From assembly GCF_024637875.1 (NCBI RefSeq), contig NZ_CP102451.1, positions 685,001 through 749,000 of the forward strand: a DNA stretch of 64,000 nucleotides. The letters are read 5' to 3'. A program made the translations under genes and the position numbers. The notes beneath the pieces are model-generated. The model was not told where the DNA came from. It searched no databases and was given only the letters and a program-made list of their open reading frames with translations. This DNA is from Vagococcus luciliae (GTDB taxonomy: Bacteria > Bacillota > Bacilli > Lactobacillales > Vagococcaceae). Positions 45,394 through 54,947 of this stretch are shown piece by piece (the stretch's first letter is position 1; the number at the start of each line of letters is the position of its first letter).

Positions 45394-46878
45394 GTGAAAC
45401 ACATTTTGAATAAAGATACTGAAAGACAGCAGCGTTTAATTATGTTGATGTTTAAGGATGATAAATGGAAATCAGCAAAATATATATCAGATACCTTATC
45501 TTGTAATATAAAAACATTAAGACAAGATATTGAATATTTAACAACTACTTACGAGGATGTTTTAATATGTGATTATTCAAAAAATATAGGTTATAAATTT
45601 TTTGTTAAAACAGGACATAGTATACAAGAAATATTTTTGGATTGGATTAACCACTCACTATTTTTTTCGATTATTACTGACGTATTTTATCAAAAAAATA
45701 AAGATGATAAAGATTATTTTTATAATACTTATTTTGTTAGTGAAACAACGTTGAAACGTCAAGTGGCTATTATAAATTATCATTTGAAAGAATTGGGTAT
45801 ATCTCTAAGTTTGAGTCAAATGAATTTTAAAGTAACGGATGAATTTGTTGCTCGGATATTTTTTGGCAATCGTGAAATGGAAAAGCGATCTATTTATGAT
45901 TGGGATGATTCACAAATACAAAATCAACAATATGCCTTTCAAATTATTGAGATTTTAGAAGACTTCCATCAGATTAAATTAACTGTACTACAAAAAAATA
46001 TGATGGCTTATTTTGTCCTTTGTTCAGTCATTCGTTCATCAGGAGGATTTTATTTAGATGAACCTAATATAATTGAGAGTCCATTGATGATTCATAAAAA
46101 CGTTCAAGGTATTTTACGTTCGTTTAAAGACCCTAATAACAATATGAAGTATTTAACTTCTAAGGAGCAGATAAATGATACACTACGGTTTCTTGATAAA
46201 TTTTTTGAAAAATTGAAAGTGACGTATACTTCGAAATTAGCAACAGATATCAGTGAAGAATTGATAGAACTTATTGTGGATAAAATGAAAACAGAAATAG
46301 GCGTTTTTGATAAGACATTATTAGTAAAAGATATTGGTTATATTCTTTTTGTCAAGGAAAATTATCCTTATAAAATGAGCTATATCAATCATAGAGGGTA
46401 CTTTAATTCAGCTGCTATACAGATAAAATACCCTGTTTTTTACCAAGCAGTAATGGATAGTTTTAATCAATTATCTAACGATCATATCTGGTTAGCTACC
46501 TATACTCCTGAATTAATAAATAGTTTATTTAGGTATTGGAACGCACAAGATTATGGATATATCACTAGCATTAATCAGGTGAAAGTATTTATTTCAACCA
46601 CGCTTAATGAAAATCAGGTGAAATTAAATCAATATATTTTTGAGAAAGCATTTAAGAATAAAATGGTTGTTATTGGTTATGAGTGTCAAAAGGCAAGTTG
46701 TAATGTTGATCCAACAAACAAAATATTAGCAGAAGCTGAACTAGTTATATGTAATCATCAATTTTATCAAGGTTTAGATAATATCATTATAGTAGATGAT
46801 ATTATTGATGATGCTAAGTTGTATTATATTAATCAACGACTAAATAAAATTCAAACTGAAAAAATGACAGGACTCTAA
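45394..46878 (+). CDS. Mga/AtxA-type transcriptional regulator, copy 1
   Basis: 494 residues from GTG 45394, nine bases after AAGGAGG. The start aligns with that of the second copy (K-H-I-L-N-K against G-L-I-L-N-K). It has an N-terminal HTH (CNIKTLRQDIEYL, about 38-50), a second Mga HTH (SETTLKRQVAIINYHLKELGISL, about 115-137), PRD-like helical domains (about 175-390) and a IIB-like C-terminal domain (KVFISTTLNENQ onward). Mga-type proteins activate surface and virulence genes in streptococci and enterococci in response to sugar metabolism. Target unknown; the sortase-like gene upstream is a candidate. Confidence 0.82.
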   Translation: MKHILNKDTERQQRLIMLMFKDDKWKSAKYISDTLSCNIKTLRQDIEYLTTTYEDVLICDYSKNIGYKFFVKTGHSIQEIFLDWINHSLFFSIITDVFYQKNKDDKDYFYNTYFVSETTLKRQVAIINYHLKELGISLSLSQMNFKVTDEFVARIFFGNREMEKRSIYDWDDSQIQNQQYAFQIIEILEDFHQIKLTVLQKNMMAYFVLCSVIRSSGGFYLDEPNIIESPLMIHKNVQGILRSFKDPNNNMKYLTSKEQINDTLRFLDKFFEKLKVTYTSKLATDISEELIELIVDKMKTEIGVFDKTLLVKDIGYILFVKENYPYKMSYINHRGYFNSAAIQIKYPVFYQAVMDSFNQLSNDHIWLATYTPELINSLFRYWNAQDYGYITSINQVKVFISTTLNENQVKLNQYIFEKAFKNKMVVIGYECQKASCNVDPTNKILAEAELVICNHQFYQGLDNIIIVDDIIDDAKLYYINQRLNKIQTEKMTGL

Positions 46879-46966
46879 TTTTCTCTTTATAAAACCATTT
46901 ATTGGTTTGTTAAATTTGGATAATTTTCGTTACACTAAACTCTTAAAGGTAGGGTGAGTGGAGAAT

Positions 46967-47119
46967 ATGGAAATAAGAGAACTAATTTCTTATTATGAAA
47001 AGGAAATATATCATTTATTAGAGGATCAACGACGATTTCCTTATGATAATTTAGAAATCAATCAAACGATTACGATTTATCGAAAGTTTATTACTGAATT
47101 AAAACAACTGCTTTTTTAA
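46967..47119 (+). CDS. 50-residue small ORF between the two Mga-type regulators
   Basis: ATG 46967 is preceded by GTGGAG three bases away (and by AGGGTGAG further up). The ORF reads MEIRELISYYEKEIYHLLEDQ and continues to KQLLF, ending TAA at 47117-47119. It is helical and charged with no signal peptide or membrane segment. Its last codons form the left arm and loop of a clean terminator, which argues for a real transcript end. No family recognised. Confidence 0.5.
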   Translation: MEIRELISYYEKEIYHLLEDQRRFPYDNLEINQTITIYRKFITELKQLLF

Positions 47120-47137
47120 TCAGTTGTTTTTTATTTT
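47101..47137 (+). terminator. Terminator overlapping the end of the small ORF
   Basis: AAAACAACTG (47101-47110) pairs with CAGTTGTTTT (47121-47130), 10-nt loop, followed by TTATTTT. Confidence 0.85.
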
Positions 47138-47179
47138 AATAAATTTGTTCAAAAAAGATAGTAAAAAGAGGTGTGTGAA

Positions 47180-48658
47180 TTGGGATTAATCTTAAATAAA
47201 AGTACAGAAAGACAAAGGCAACTTATTTTGTTTATTGCCCGAAATTATGAATGGGTCACAGCACAGGAGTTAGCAGATTATTTAGATTGTAATATAAAAA
47301 CAGTTAGACAAGATATTAGTTATTTGGAAGAAAATTATGCCGATATTATTACAGTAGAATATTCTAAACAATTAGGTTATAGATTTTATACGATGGATGG
47401 ACGTAATGTATTAGAAATTTATTTAAATTGGAGCCAGGAATCTCTTTTTTTCTCTATTTTATCTGATTGTTTTTTTGGAAAGAATACTAGCTTAGATTAT
47501 TTCTATGATACTTACTTTATTAGTGAGACAACGTTAAAACGTCAAATGTCATTGATTAATCGAACTTTAAAAAAATTGGGTATTTCTGTTAGTTCTTCAA
47601 CAGGACAATTGAAAGTAAAGGATGAACGGATATTAAGATTTTTTTATGCTTTATTTATTATTGAAAAACAATCTATTTACGAATGGAAAGATATGGATAT
47701 GAATCAGAAAATATTATTTGACATAATAGGTATCTGTGAGCAATATTTTAATATTAATTTGAGTAATATCCAAAAAAATATTTTTTCTTTTTTTATTTAT
47801 ACATCTGTTATTCGCTCAAGTCAGGACAAGTTTTTAGATTTTGTAACAGCAATACCGTCTGATTTTGAGCAAATTGTGTCTCAATCTTTAAAAATATTAA
47901 AACATGAATCAACTTTTGATGTTTTTTTGACTAGTGAGGCACATTATAGAGATAGTTTACAATTTGTCTATGTGTTATTTAGTCAATTAGCTGATCATTA
48001 TCACTCTCAAGAGGTGGAAGGTTTAACAACACATTTTATTTTCTCTATATCTAGTAAGATGAAAGTTGATGAAAAAGTTCTTGATTATCAGGGGATAAAA
48101 AAAGAATTAGCCTACGTTTCTTTTATGAATGATGTTTATCCTTATCAACTAAATTTGGTTAGTTTACGAAGTGAATTAAATGCTAAATCTATTAAATTAC
48201 AGTATCCAATTTTTTATGATATTGTATCCCAAAGTTTAAAAGAATTAGAAATAAATACTCCTTGGATTCGTTTTTATAAGCCTTTATTGATTAGTCGTGC
48301 CTTTAGGTATTGGGATTATAAGGAATTTGAGAGTCTTACTAAAATTAAGCCTGTTTCAATAGTGGTCTCGACAACTTTAGAGAAAAATCATGCTGAGATT
48401 TTAAGTTATATTTTAAAACAAACATTTCAAGCTAAAATTAGAATTGTAGGATTAGAATATGAAAAGACATTATTTAATAGTAAAGAAACGAGGGATTCTT
48501 TGAATAAAGTCGATATTGTGATAACGAACCACCTCTTTTATCACGACTTAGATAATGTGATTATTGTAGATGACGTTATTGAAAATAATCGATTAGAAGC
48601 TATTAAACGTTTAATAGATGGTATATTAATGAAAAATACTGAACAAGGTTTGGAATAA
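47180..48658 (+). CDS. Mga/AtxA-type transcriptional regulator, copy 2
   Basis: 492 residues. TTG 47180 lies eight bases after GAGG and aligns with the start of copy 1; GTG 47171 is part of that site. Same domain order as copy 1: HTH (CNIKTVRQDISYLEENY), Mga HTH (SETTLKRQMSLINRTLKKLGISV), PRD-like region, IIB-like tail (VSIVVSTTLEKNHAEI) ending near LDNVIIVDDVIENN. The two proteins share obvious sequence along their whole length, so this is a tandem duplication now diverged. Regulatory target not visible. Confidence 0.82.
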   Translation: MGLILNKSTERQRQLILFIARNYEWVTAQELADYLDCNIKTVRQDISYLEENYADIITVEYSKQLGYRFYTMDGRNVLEIYLNWSQESLFFSILSDCFFGKNTSLDYFYDTYFISETTLKRQMSLINRTLKKLGISVSSSTGQLKVKDERILRFFYALFIIEKQSIYEWKDMDMNQKILFDIIGICEQYFNINLSNIQKNIFSFFIYTSVIRSSQDKFLDFVTAIPSDFEQIVSQSLKILKHESTFDVFLTSEAHYRDSLQFVYVLFSQLADHYHSQEVEGLTTHFIFSISSKMKVDEKVLDYQGIKKELAYVSFMNDVYPYQLNLVSLRSELNAKSIKLQYPIFYDIVSQSLKELEINTPWIRFYKPLLISRAFRYWDYKEFESLTKIKPVSIVVSTTLEKNHAEILSYILKQTFQAKIRIVGLEYEKTLFNSKETRDSLNKVDIVITNHLFYHDLDNVIIVDDVIENNRLEAIKRLIDGILMKNTEQGLE

Positions 48659-48674
48659 TATTGCTGAACAGTCA

Positions 48675-48703
48675 TTGAAAAAGATTGTGAAAAATGATAC
48701 ACT
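48675..48703 (+). promoter_or_regulatory. Promoter of rex
   Basis: TTGAAA (48675-48680), 17-bp spacer, TACACT (48698-48703). The spacer begins a TTGTGAA half-site (48685-48691) of the Rex type. Confidence 0.65.
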
Positions 48704-48705
48704 CG

Positions 48706-48723
48706 ATGTGAAAATCATCACAA
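48706..48723. promoter_or_regulatory. Probable Rex operator
   Basis: ATGTGAAAATCATCACAA matches TTGTGAA-N4-TTCACAA at 12 of 14 fixed positions. It lies at the predicted transcription start of rex, so NADH-sensitive autorepression is likely. Confidence 0.6.
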
Positions 48724-48744
48724 TTTTTTTAGGAGGGATGGACT

Positions 48745-49407
48745 GTGGAAAAACACAAAAATATGAGAATGGTCCCTAAAGCAACAACTAAGCGCATACC
48801 ACTCTATTTTAGATATTTAAAAACATTAGATGAAACAGGTGTAAAACGTATTAAGTCAAATGAATTTAGTAAAATGATTCAAATTCCATCGGCAACTATT
48901 AGACGGGATTTTTCTCACTTTGGAGAATTAGGAAGAAGTGGTTATGGCTATGATGTTCCATACTTAATAGAAGTCTTTAGTGAGATATTAAAAACAGATA
49001 TCGAAAAACGAATTGCACTAATTGGCGCTGGTAATCTGGGACGAGCATTGATAAAAAATAATTTTAGACGAGATACGAATTTAAACATTGTAGCAGCTTT
49101 TGATGTCAATCCAGCTATTATTGGGGAAAAAATTAATGGTATTTTTGTAAGAGATATGACTGAATTAAAAAATATTGTAAAAAAAGAAGGCATTACAACA
49201 GTTATTATGACTGTACCAAGCAGTAAGGCACAACAAGTGATTGATGATGTTGTTGATGCGGGAGTAACAGCTATTTTAAATTTTGCCCCCAAGCGATTAA
49301 AAGTGCCATCACATGTTCAAGTTCAATACATTGATTTAACAACGGAACTGCAGACACTCATCTATTATGATGAAAATTACAATCATGCTAATCTTGATTT
49401 AATCTAG
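48745..49407 (+). CDS. rex: Redox-sensing transcriptional repressor Rex
   Basis: 220 residues, GTG start at 48745 behind AGGAGGG. N-terminal winged helix (RIPLYFRYLKTLDETGVKRIKSNEFS then ATIRRDFSHFGELGRSGYGYDV, about 15-70) and a Rossmann domain with ALIGAGNLGRAL (about 91-102) that senses the NADH/NAD ratio. Ends with the family's domain-swapped helix. It controls fermentation and anaerobic respiration genes; a matching palindrome is at its own promoter. Confidence 0.95.
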   Translation: MEKHKNMRMVPKATTKRIPLYFRYLKTLDETGVKRIKSNEFSKMIQIPSATIRRDFSHFGELGRSGYGYDVPYLIEVFSEILKTDIEKRIALIGAGNLGRALIKNNFRRDTNLNIVAAFDVNPAIIGEKINGIFVRDMTELKNIVKKEGITTVIMTVPSSKAQQVIDDVVDAGVTAILNFAPKRLKVPSHVQVQYIDLTTELQTLIYYDENYNHANLDLI

Positions 49408-49425
49408 CTAATTTAAGCATCTATT

Positions 49426-49454
49426 TTGTATATTTTTTGTTATTTCACTATAAT
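49426..49454 (+). promoter_or_regulatory. Promoter of tpx
   Basis: TTGTAT (49426-49431), 17-bp spacer, TATAAT (49449-49454). It excludes the upstream ATG at 49437 as a start. Confidence 0.65.
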
Positions 49455-49484
49455 AAAGGAAGCTCAAACAAAGGATGTGTCGAT

Positions 49485-49976
49485 ATGGAAGTATTGTTAA
49501 AAGGTAACCCAGTTGAATTAGTAGGAACACCACCCAAAGTTGGTGAAAAAGCTCCAACATTTAGTTTAAAAGATTTGTCAGATCATGTAATTTCATTAGA
49601 CGAATTAAAAGGAAAACCAGTTATCATTAGTATTGTGCCTGATATTGATACGAGTGTTTGTGCACTACAGACAAAACACTTTAACAAAGAAGCAGCAACG
49701 ATTGCTGATATTCACTTTTTAACGATTTCAAATAACACAAAAGAGCAATTAGCAAATTGGTGTGCAGCTGAGTCAGTTGATATGACTATGTTAAGAGATG
49801 AAGAGGGTATTGTTGGGAAAGAATATGGTATCTTAATCCCAGAAATTGGTCGCTTAGCACGTTCAATTTTTGTGTTAGACAAAGATGGTGTGATTACTTA
49901 TGAAGAGATTGTACCAGAAGTTTCAACAGAACCAAATTATGTGAAAGCATTAGAAGCAGCGAAAGCTTTAATCTAA
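49485..49976 (+). CDS. tpx: Thiol peroxidase (Tpx, atypical peroxiredoxin)
   Basis: 163 residues from ATG 49485 (AAGGATG upstream). Peroxidatic Cys in DTSVCALQTKHF (about 58) and resolving Cys in WCAAE (about 92) are present. The N-terminal KGNPVELVGTPPKVGEKAPTF is typical. It reduces peroxides using thioredoxin. It has its own promoter; no terminator is seen after it, and the valS promoter begins 3 bp past its stop. Confidence 0.92.
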   Translation: MEVLLKGNPVELVGTPPKVGEKAPTFSLKDLSDHVISLDELKGKPVIISIVPDIDTSVCALQTKHFNKEAATIADIHFLTISNNTKEQLANWCAAESVDMTMLRDEEGIVGKEYGILIPEIGRLARSIFVLDKDGVITYEEIVPEVSTEPNYVKALEAAKALI

Positions 49977-49978
49977 GT

Positions 49979-50007
49979 TTGACGAAATGATTGTACCAAT
50001 GTAAAAT
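49979..50007 (+). promoter_or_regulatory. Promoter of the valS T-box leader
   Basis: TTGACG (49979-49984), 17-bp spacer, TAAAAT (50002-50007), directly after the tpx stop. Confidence 0.6.
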
Positions 50008-50017
50008 GAATGGCATA

Positions 50018-50246
50018 ACCAACCACGATGAACAGGAAGAGTAATACTTGGAGATATATCCAGAGAGAAAATCCATTGGCTGAAAGATTTTCCATTTGAA
50101 AAGTATGAAGGTAGCCTAGGAGTGGGAACCGTATTGTCAACGTTATATGACCTAGAGAGATAAGCGTATTTGTATGCTTATAAGATAGGTGGTACCGCGA
50201 GATAATCGTCCTAAAGTTAGAAATAACTTTAGGGCTTTTTTGTTTT
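50018..50246 (+). promoter_or_regulatory. T-box riboswitch controlling valS, Val (GTA) specifier
   Basis: The leader contains AGTAATACTTGG and CCAGAGAGAAAATCC (stem I). The specifier region ATGAAG-GTA-GCC has GTA at 50111-50113, in the same context as TGC in the cysS leader. The T-box AGGTGGTACCGCGAG is at 50187-50201, ahead of a terminator. It senses uncharged tRNA-Val. Confidence 0.92.
50208..50246 (+). terminator. T-box terminator ahead of valS
   Basis: CCTAAAGTTA (50210-50219), GAAA loop, TAACTTTAGG (50224-50233), extended by two further pairs, then TTTTTTG. Confidence 0.9.
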
Positions 50247-50274
50247 GAAAAATAAAAAATAAGGAGAAATGTAT

Positions 50275-52917
50275 ATGACAGATGAACAACAAAACTTAGC
50301 GCCAAAGTTTGACCCAAAAGCTGTTGAAAAAGGGCGTTATAAAGAGTGGCTAGAAAAAGATTTATTTAAACCAAGTGGGGATGAAAGTGCACCAGCGTAT
50401 TCTATTGTCATTCCACCACCAAATGTGACAGGAAAGCTTCATTTAGGTCATGCATGGGACACAACGCTGCAAGATATGATTATTCGTCAAAAAAGAATGC
50501 AAGGTTTTGATACATTATGGTTACCTGGTATGGATCATGCTGGGATTGCGACTCAAGCGAAAGTTGAAGAAAAATTACGTGGTGAAGGGGTATCACGATA
50601 TGATTTAGGTCGTGAAAAATTCATCGAAACAACGAAAGAATGGAAAGAAGAATATGCTGGACACATTCGTGAGCAATGGGCGAAATTAGGTTTATCTTTA
50701 GACTATTCAAGAGAAAGATTTACTTTAGATGATGGACTATCTGATGCGGTGAAAAAAGTTTTTGTAACACTTTATAACAAAGGACTTATTTATCGTGGTG
50801 AGTACATCATTAATTGGGACCCACAAGCAAAAACAGCATTATCTGATATCGAAGTAATCCATAAAGACATCGAAGGCGCGTTTTATCATATGTATTATCC
50901 ACTTGCTGATGGTAGTGGTCAGTTAGAAATTGCCACAACTCGTCCAGAAACCATGCTTGGGGACACAGCTGTTGCCGTTCACCCTAAAGATGAACGTTAC
51001 CAACATTTAATTGGTAAAACAGTGATTTTACCATTAGTGGATAAAGAAATTCCGATTGTGGCTGATGACTATGTTGATATGGAATTTGGAACAGGTGTCG
51101 TAAAAATTACACCAGCTCACGACCCTAATGACTTTGAGGTGGGTAATCGTCATGACTTACCTCGTGTTAATGTGATGAATGATGATGCGACAATGAATGA
51201 TTTAGCTGGCAAATATGCTGGGATGGATCGCTTCACAGCACGTAAAGAAGTTATTAAAGATTTAGACGAACTAGGATTACTTAAAGGTATTGAAAAAATG
51301 ACTCACAGTGTTGGTCACTCTGAGCGAACTGGAGTAGTTGTTGAGCCAAGGTTATCAACACAATGGTTTGTTAAAATGGCACCACTTGCGAAAAAAGCTG
51401 TCGAAAATCAAGCGACAGATGATGCCGTTGATTTTTATCCACCACGTTTTAATCAAACATTCTTAACTTGGATGGAGAATGTGCATGACTGGGTAATTTC
51501 TCGTCAACTTTGGTGGGGGCATCGAATTCCAGCTTGGTATCATAATGAAACAGGCGAAGTCTATGTTGGAGAAGAAGCACCAAAAGACATTGAAAATTGG
51601 CACCAAGATGAAGATGTGTTAGATACATGGTTTAGTTCAGCTCTTTGGCCATTTTCAACAATGGGTTGGCCTGATACAGAATCACATGACTTCAAACGTT
51701 ATTTCCCAACGAATACTTTAGTAACTGGTTATGACATTATTTTCTTCTGGGTAAGTCGTATGATTTTCCAAAGTTTAGAATTTACGGGTGAACGACCATT
51801 TGAGAATGTGTTGATTCACGGGTTAATTCGTGCCGAAGATGGACGTAAAATGAGTAAATCTCTCGGTAATGGTATTGATCCAATGGATGTGATTGACCAA
51901 TACGGGGCGGACGCATTGCGTTGGTTCTTATCAAATGGTTCAACACCAGGTCAAGACATGCGTTTTAGTTATGAAAAAATGGATGCTGCTTGGAACTTCA
52001 TTAATAAAATTTGGAATGCCTCTCGTTTTGTATTAATGAACGTTGAAGGAATGACGTACGATGATATCTCACTTGTTGGGGATAAAACAGTTGCAGATAA
52101 ATGGATTTTAACTCGCTTAAATGAAACGATTGAAAAAGTAACGAACTTCTTTGACCGCTTTGAGTTTGGTGAAGCAGGTCGTCATTTATACAACTTTATT
52201 TGGGACGATTTCTGTGATTGGTATATTGAGATGAGTAAGGAAGTTCTTTATGGTGAAAATGAAGAACAAAAACAAATGACGCGTAGTATTTTAGTATATG
52301 TATTAGATAACATCTTACGTTTACTACACCCAATCATGCCATTTGTGACAGAAGAAATTTGGGAAAAAATTCCACATCAAGGTGAATCAATTGTAGTGGC
52401 AGCATACCCAACAGTAAATGAAGTTTGGACAGATGAACAAGCGGCAGAAGGTATGGAAGTATTAAAAGAATTAATCCGCTCAGTTCGTAATATTCGCTCA
52501 GAAGTGAATGCACCAATGTCTAAGCCAATTACATTGTTAATCAAAACATCAAAAGATTCAGTTAAAGACTTCTTTGAAGCAAATACTAATTATATCGAAC
52601 GTTTCTGTCATCCAGAAGTGTTAGAAATTAAAGAAGAATTTGATGTACCAGATTTAGCCATGAGTGCAGTGATTACTGGAGCTGAAATCTATTTACCATT
52701 AGAAGATTTAATCAATATTGATGAAGAAATTGCTCGTTTGGAAAAAGAGTTGGATAAGTGGACGTCAGAAGTCGCACTTGTTGAGAAGAAATTAAGCAAT
52801 GAACGTTTTGTTTCAAATGCACCAGAAGCAGTGGTTGCAACAGAACGTGAGAAACAAAAAGATTACTTAGAAAAACAAGCCTCTGTAAAAGAAAGACTTG
52901 CTTCTTTGAAAAAATAA
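50275..52917 (+). CDS. valS: Valyl-tRNA synthetase
   Basis: 880 residues, usual class I length. AAGGAG is seven bases before ATG 50275 and only one base before ATG 50269. HIGH motif is [15 protein letters not shown] (about 45-60), the editing domain lies in the middle ([13 protein letters not shown]), KMSKS is [11 protein letters not shown] (about 522-532), and a C-terminal coiled coil ([18 protein letters not shown] onward) binds tRNA. Controlled by the Val T-box in front. folC follows 19 bp on, a common pairing. Confidence 0.97.
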   Translation: MTDEQQNLAPKFDPKAVEKGRYKEWLEKDLFKPSGDESAPAYSIVIPPPNVTGKLHLGHAWDTTLQDMIIRQKRMQGFDTLWLPGMDHAGIATQAKVEEKLRGEGVSRYDLGREKFIETTKEWKEEYAGHIREQWAKLGLSLDYSRERFTLDDGLSDAVKKVFVTLYNKGLIYRGEYIINWDPQAKTALSDIEVIHKDIEGAFYHMYYPLADGSGQLEIATTRPETMLGDTAVAVHPKDERYQHLIGKTVILPLVDKEIPIVADDYVDMEFGTGVVKITPAHDPNDFEVGNRHDLPRVNVMNDDATMNDLAGKYAGMDRFTARKEVIKDLDELGLLKGIEKMTHSVGHSERTGVVVEPRLSTQWFVKMAPLAKKAVENQATDDAVDFYPPRFNQTFLTWMENVHDWVISRQLWWGHRIPAWYHNETGEVYVGEEAPKDIENWHQDEDVLDTWFSSALWPFSTMGWPDTESHDFKRYFPTNTLVTGYDIIFFWVSRMIFQSLEFTGERPFENVLIHGLIRAEDGRKMSKSLGNGIDPMDVIDQYGADALRWFLSNGSTPGQDMRFSYEKMDAAWNFINKIWNASRFVLMNVEGMTYDDISLVGDKTVADKWILTRLNETIEKVTNFFDRFEFGEAGRHLYNFIWDDFCDWYIEMSKEVLYGENEEQKQMTRSILVYVLDNILRLLHPIMPFVTEEIWEKIPHQGESIVVAAYPTVNEVWTDEQAAEGMEVLKELIRSVRNIRSEVNAPMSKPITLLIKTSKDSVKDFFEANTNYIERFCHPEVLEIKEEFDVPDLAMSAVITGAEIYLPLEDLINIDEEIARLEKELDKWTSEVALVEKKLSNERFVSNAPEAVVATEREKQKDYLEKQASVKERLASLKK

Positions 52918-52936
52918 ATAAAGGTGGCTGTACAAG

Positions 52937-54223
52937 ATGGAGTATGGAGAAATCATTTCATGGATACATGAACGCACAAAGTTTGGTATTCGTCCGGGGT
53001 TAACACGAATCAATTATTTATTAGAACAATTAGACAATCCGCAAGATAAGTTAAAAATTGTTCATATCGGTGGAACAAATGGGAAAGGCTCAACGACAAC
53101 GTTTTTACGTTGTCTGTTAGAGCAACAAGGGTTAACAGTCGGTACATTTACCTCACCTTACATTGAGTCATTTAATGAACGCATTGCCATTAATGGCCAA
53201 CCAATTCCTAATGAAGACTTGGTTGAAATATGTGAAAAAGTGATACCTATCGTGGATAAGATGGATGAAGTACCAGAGCTAGCCCACACTGTTGAATTTG
53301 AAGTATTAACTGCCATGATGTTTGATTATTTTGTTGATAAAAAGGTCGATATTGTGTTAGTCGAAGTTGGTTTGGGCGGACGTTTTGACTGTACGAACGT
53401 GATGACTCCACTTGTGTCAGTAATTACGACAATTGGTTTGGACCATGTCGATATTTTAGGAGATACGATTGAACAAGTTGCTAGTCAAAAAGCTGGGATT
53501 ATTAAAGAAGGAAGGCCAGTTATTGTCGGAAATGTTTCAGATGAAGCATTTGATGTGATTAGTAAAGAAGCAAACTCATTACATGCTCCAATCAAACGTT
53601 ATGGAGTTGACTTTGATAGTCAATACTTACAACCAACTGATAATTGGGGAGAAATATTCAATTTTAAATCTACAGATGTTGATTTAAAACAGTTATCCAT
53701 TAATATGGTTGGAAAACATCAAGTAGATAATGCTAGTGTTGCGATAGAAGCATTTAATAAAGTTTCAGAGATATTACACTTACCTGTGGCCAATCGTGAT
53801 TATCAAAAAGGGTTAAAACAAGCTTTTTGGCCAGGACGTATGGAAAAAATTTCCGATGAACCATTTATTGTTTTGGATGGCGCTCATAATGATCATGCAA
53901 TGGAAGTGTTAGTGGATAATTTACAACGTGAGTTTTCTGACCGCCGTATTCATACTATCTTTGGAGCACTAACAACTAAAGACATTAAAGGGATGATAGA
54001 GTTATTACAATCAGTTAATAACCTAGACTTGAAAGTAACAACGTTTGACTACCCGAAAGCTTGTACAAAAGAGTTGTATGAAGAAATGGGATTAACAGCC
54101 TATGATCATTGGCAAGAAGCACTATCTGATACTTTGAAAGAAGTATCAGGAGATGATTTGATTTTAATTACAGGTTCACTGTACTTTATTTCTCAAGTCA
54201 GACAAATTTTATTAGGAGAGTGA
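52937..54223 (+). CDS. folC: Folylpolyglutamate synthase / dihydrofolate synthase
   Basis: 428 residues. P-loop HIGGTNGKGSTTTFLR (about 40-55), folate-site GTFTSPYIESFNERI, VEVGLGGRFDCTNV, and the C-terminal Mur-ligase-like domain with LDGAHNDHAMEVL. It adds glutamates to folates, retaining them in the cell. AAAGGTGG precedes the ATG. Confidence 0.94.
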   Translation: MEYGEIISWIHERTKFGIRPGLTRINYLLEQLDNPQDKLKIVHIGGTNGKGSTTTFLRCLLEQQGLTVGTFTSPYIESFNERIAINGQPIPNEDLVEICEKVIPIVDKMDEVPELAHTVEFEVLTAMMFDYFVDKKVDIVLVEVGLGGRFDCTNVMTPLVSVITTIGLDHVDILGDTIEQVASQKAGIIKEGRPVIVGNVSDEAFDVISKEANSLHAPIKRYGVDFDSQYLQPTDNWGEIFNFKSTDVDLKQLSINMVGKHQVDNASVAIEAFNKVSEILHLPVANRDYQKGLKQAFWPGRMEKISDEPFIVLDGAHNDHAMEVLVDNLQREFSDRRIHTIFGALTTKDIKGMIELLQSVNNLDLKVTTFDYPKACTKELYEEMGLTAYDHWQEALSDTLKEVSGDDLILITGSLYFISQVRQILLGE

Positions 54224-54226
54224 CGT

Positions 54227-54892
54227 GTGAAAAAAATTAGCGGCGTTATTTTTGATATGGATGGTTTGTTGTTTAATACAGAGGCAGTCTATTCAAAAAA
54301 TAATATTGAAATAGCACAACGATTTAATATGCCAGGTTATGATGAAGAGTACTATAAATCAGAAGTTGGTTTAGGTGAGAAAGCTGTTTATGAAAAATAC
54401 ACCAATGATTTTCCAATGCTTGAAAAAAATGATGTGGATCAATTTTTTAAAGAAAGTAGAGAAAGTACTTGGAACGAGTTTAATGAAAAAGGCGCTCCGT
54501 TAAAACCTGGAGTGGAAGAATTATTAACTTATTTGAATCATCATGATATAGCATGTGTGGTTGCTTCAAGTAATAACCGAGTGGCAATTGACTTGTTGTT
54601 GGACAAAGCTCAATTAACTGATAAATTTAAGGGAATCGTAAGTGGTGATGATGTAACACATGCTAAACCACATCCTGAAATTGTCGAAAAAGCTGTATCA
54701 TTACTTGGAACACCAAAGAAAGAAACCATCATGTTGGAAGATTCGCTAAACGGTATTCGGGCATCTTTTTCTGCTGGAGTTCCTGTCATTATGGTGCCTG
54801 ATTTAATTTTATCTAATGATGAAGCAAATGAAAAAACATTAGCCGTCAAAGATGATTTGTTTGCGGTTTTAGACTACATAAAATCAAATTAA
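54227..54892 (+). CDS. HAD-superfamily hydrolase (beta-phosphoglucomutase-like)
   Basis: 221 residues, GTG start at 54227 only three bases after the folC stop. Motif I is FDMDGLLFNTE (nucleophile Asp about 9), motif II is VASSNN, motif III Lys is in HAKPHPEI, and motif IV is LEDSLNGIRAS. The cap type is that of phosphatases and beta-phosphoglucomutases. Substrate unknown. Ends ahead of a wobble-rich terminator. Confidence 0.88.
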   Translation: MKKISGVIFDMDGLLFNTEAVYSKNNIEIAQRFNMPGYDEEYYKSEVGLGEKAVYEKYTNDFPMLEKNDVDQFFKESRESTWNEFNEKGAPLKPGVEELLTYLNHHDIACVVASSNNRVAIDLLLDKAQLTDKFKGIVSGDDVTHAKPHPEIVEKAVSLLGTPKKETIMLEDSLNGIRASFSAGVPVIMVPDLILSNDEANEKTLAVKDDLFAVLDYIKSN

Positions 54893-54893
54893 G

Positions 54894-54947
54894 AAAAACT
54901 CTTTCTTTTTCACGTATGTTTTGAGTGAAGAAGGGAGTGTTTTTTTA
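54894..54947 (+). terminator. Probable terminator whose right arm contains the radC ribosome-binding site
   Basis: The arm at 54894-54913 (ACTCTTTCTTTTTCAC core) pairs with 54925-54944 (GTGAAGAAGGGAGT core) through several G-T pairs and one mismatch, followed by seven T. AAGGGAG (54931-54937), the only ribosome-binding site for radC, is in the right arm. Confidence 0.5.

Noticed and set aside
49973-50317. Minus-strand ORF of 114 codons across the valS leader
   Set aside because: It covers the promoter, T-box and terminator of valS on the opposite strand and has no ribosome-binding site; the RNA structure explains the sequence.
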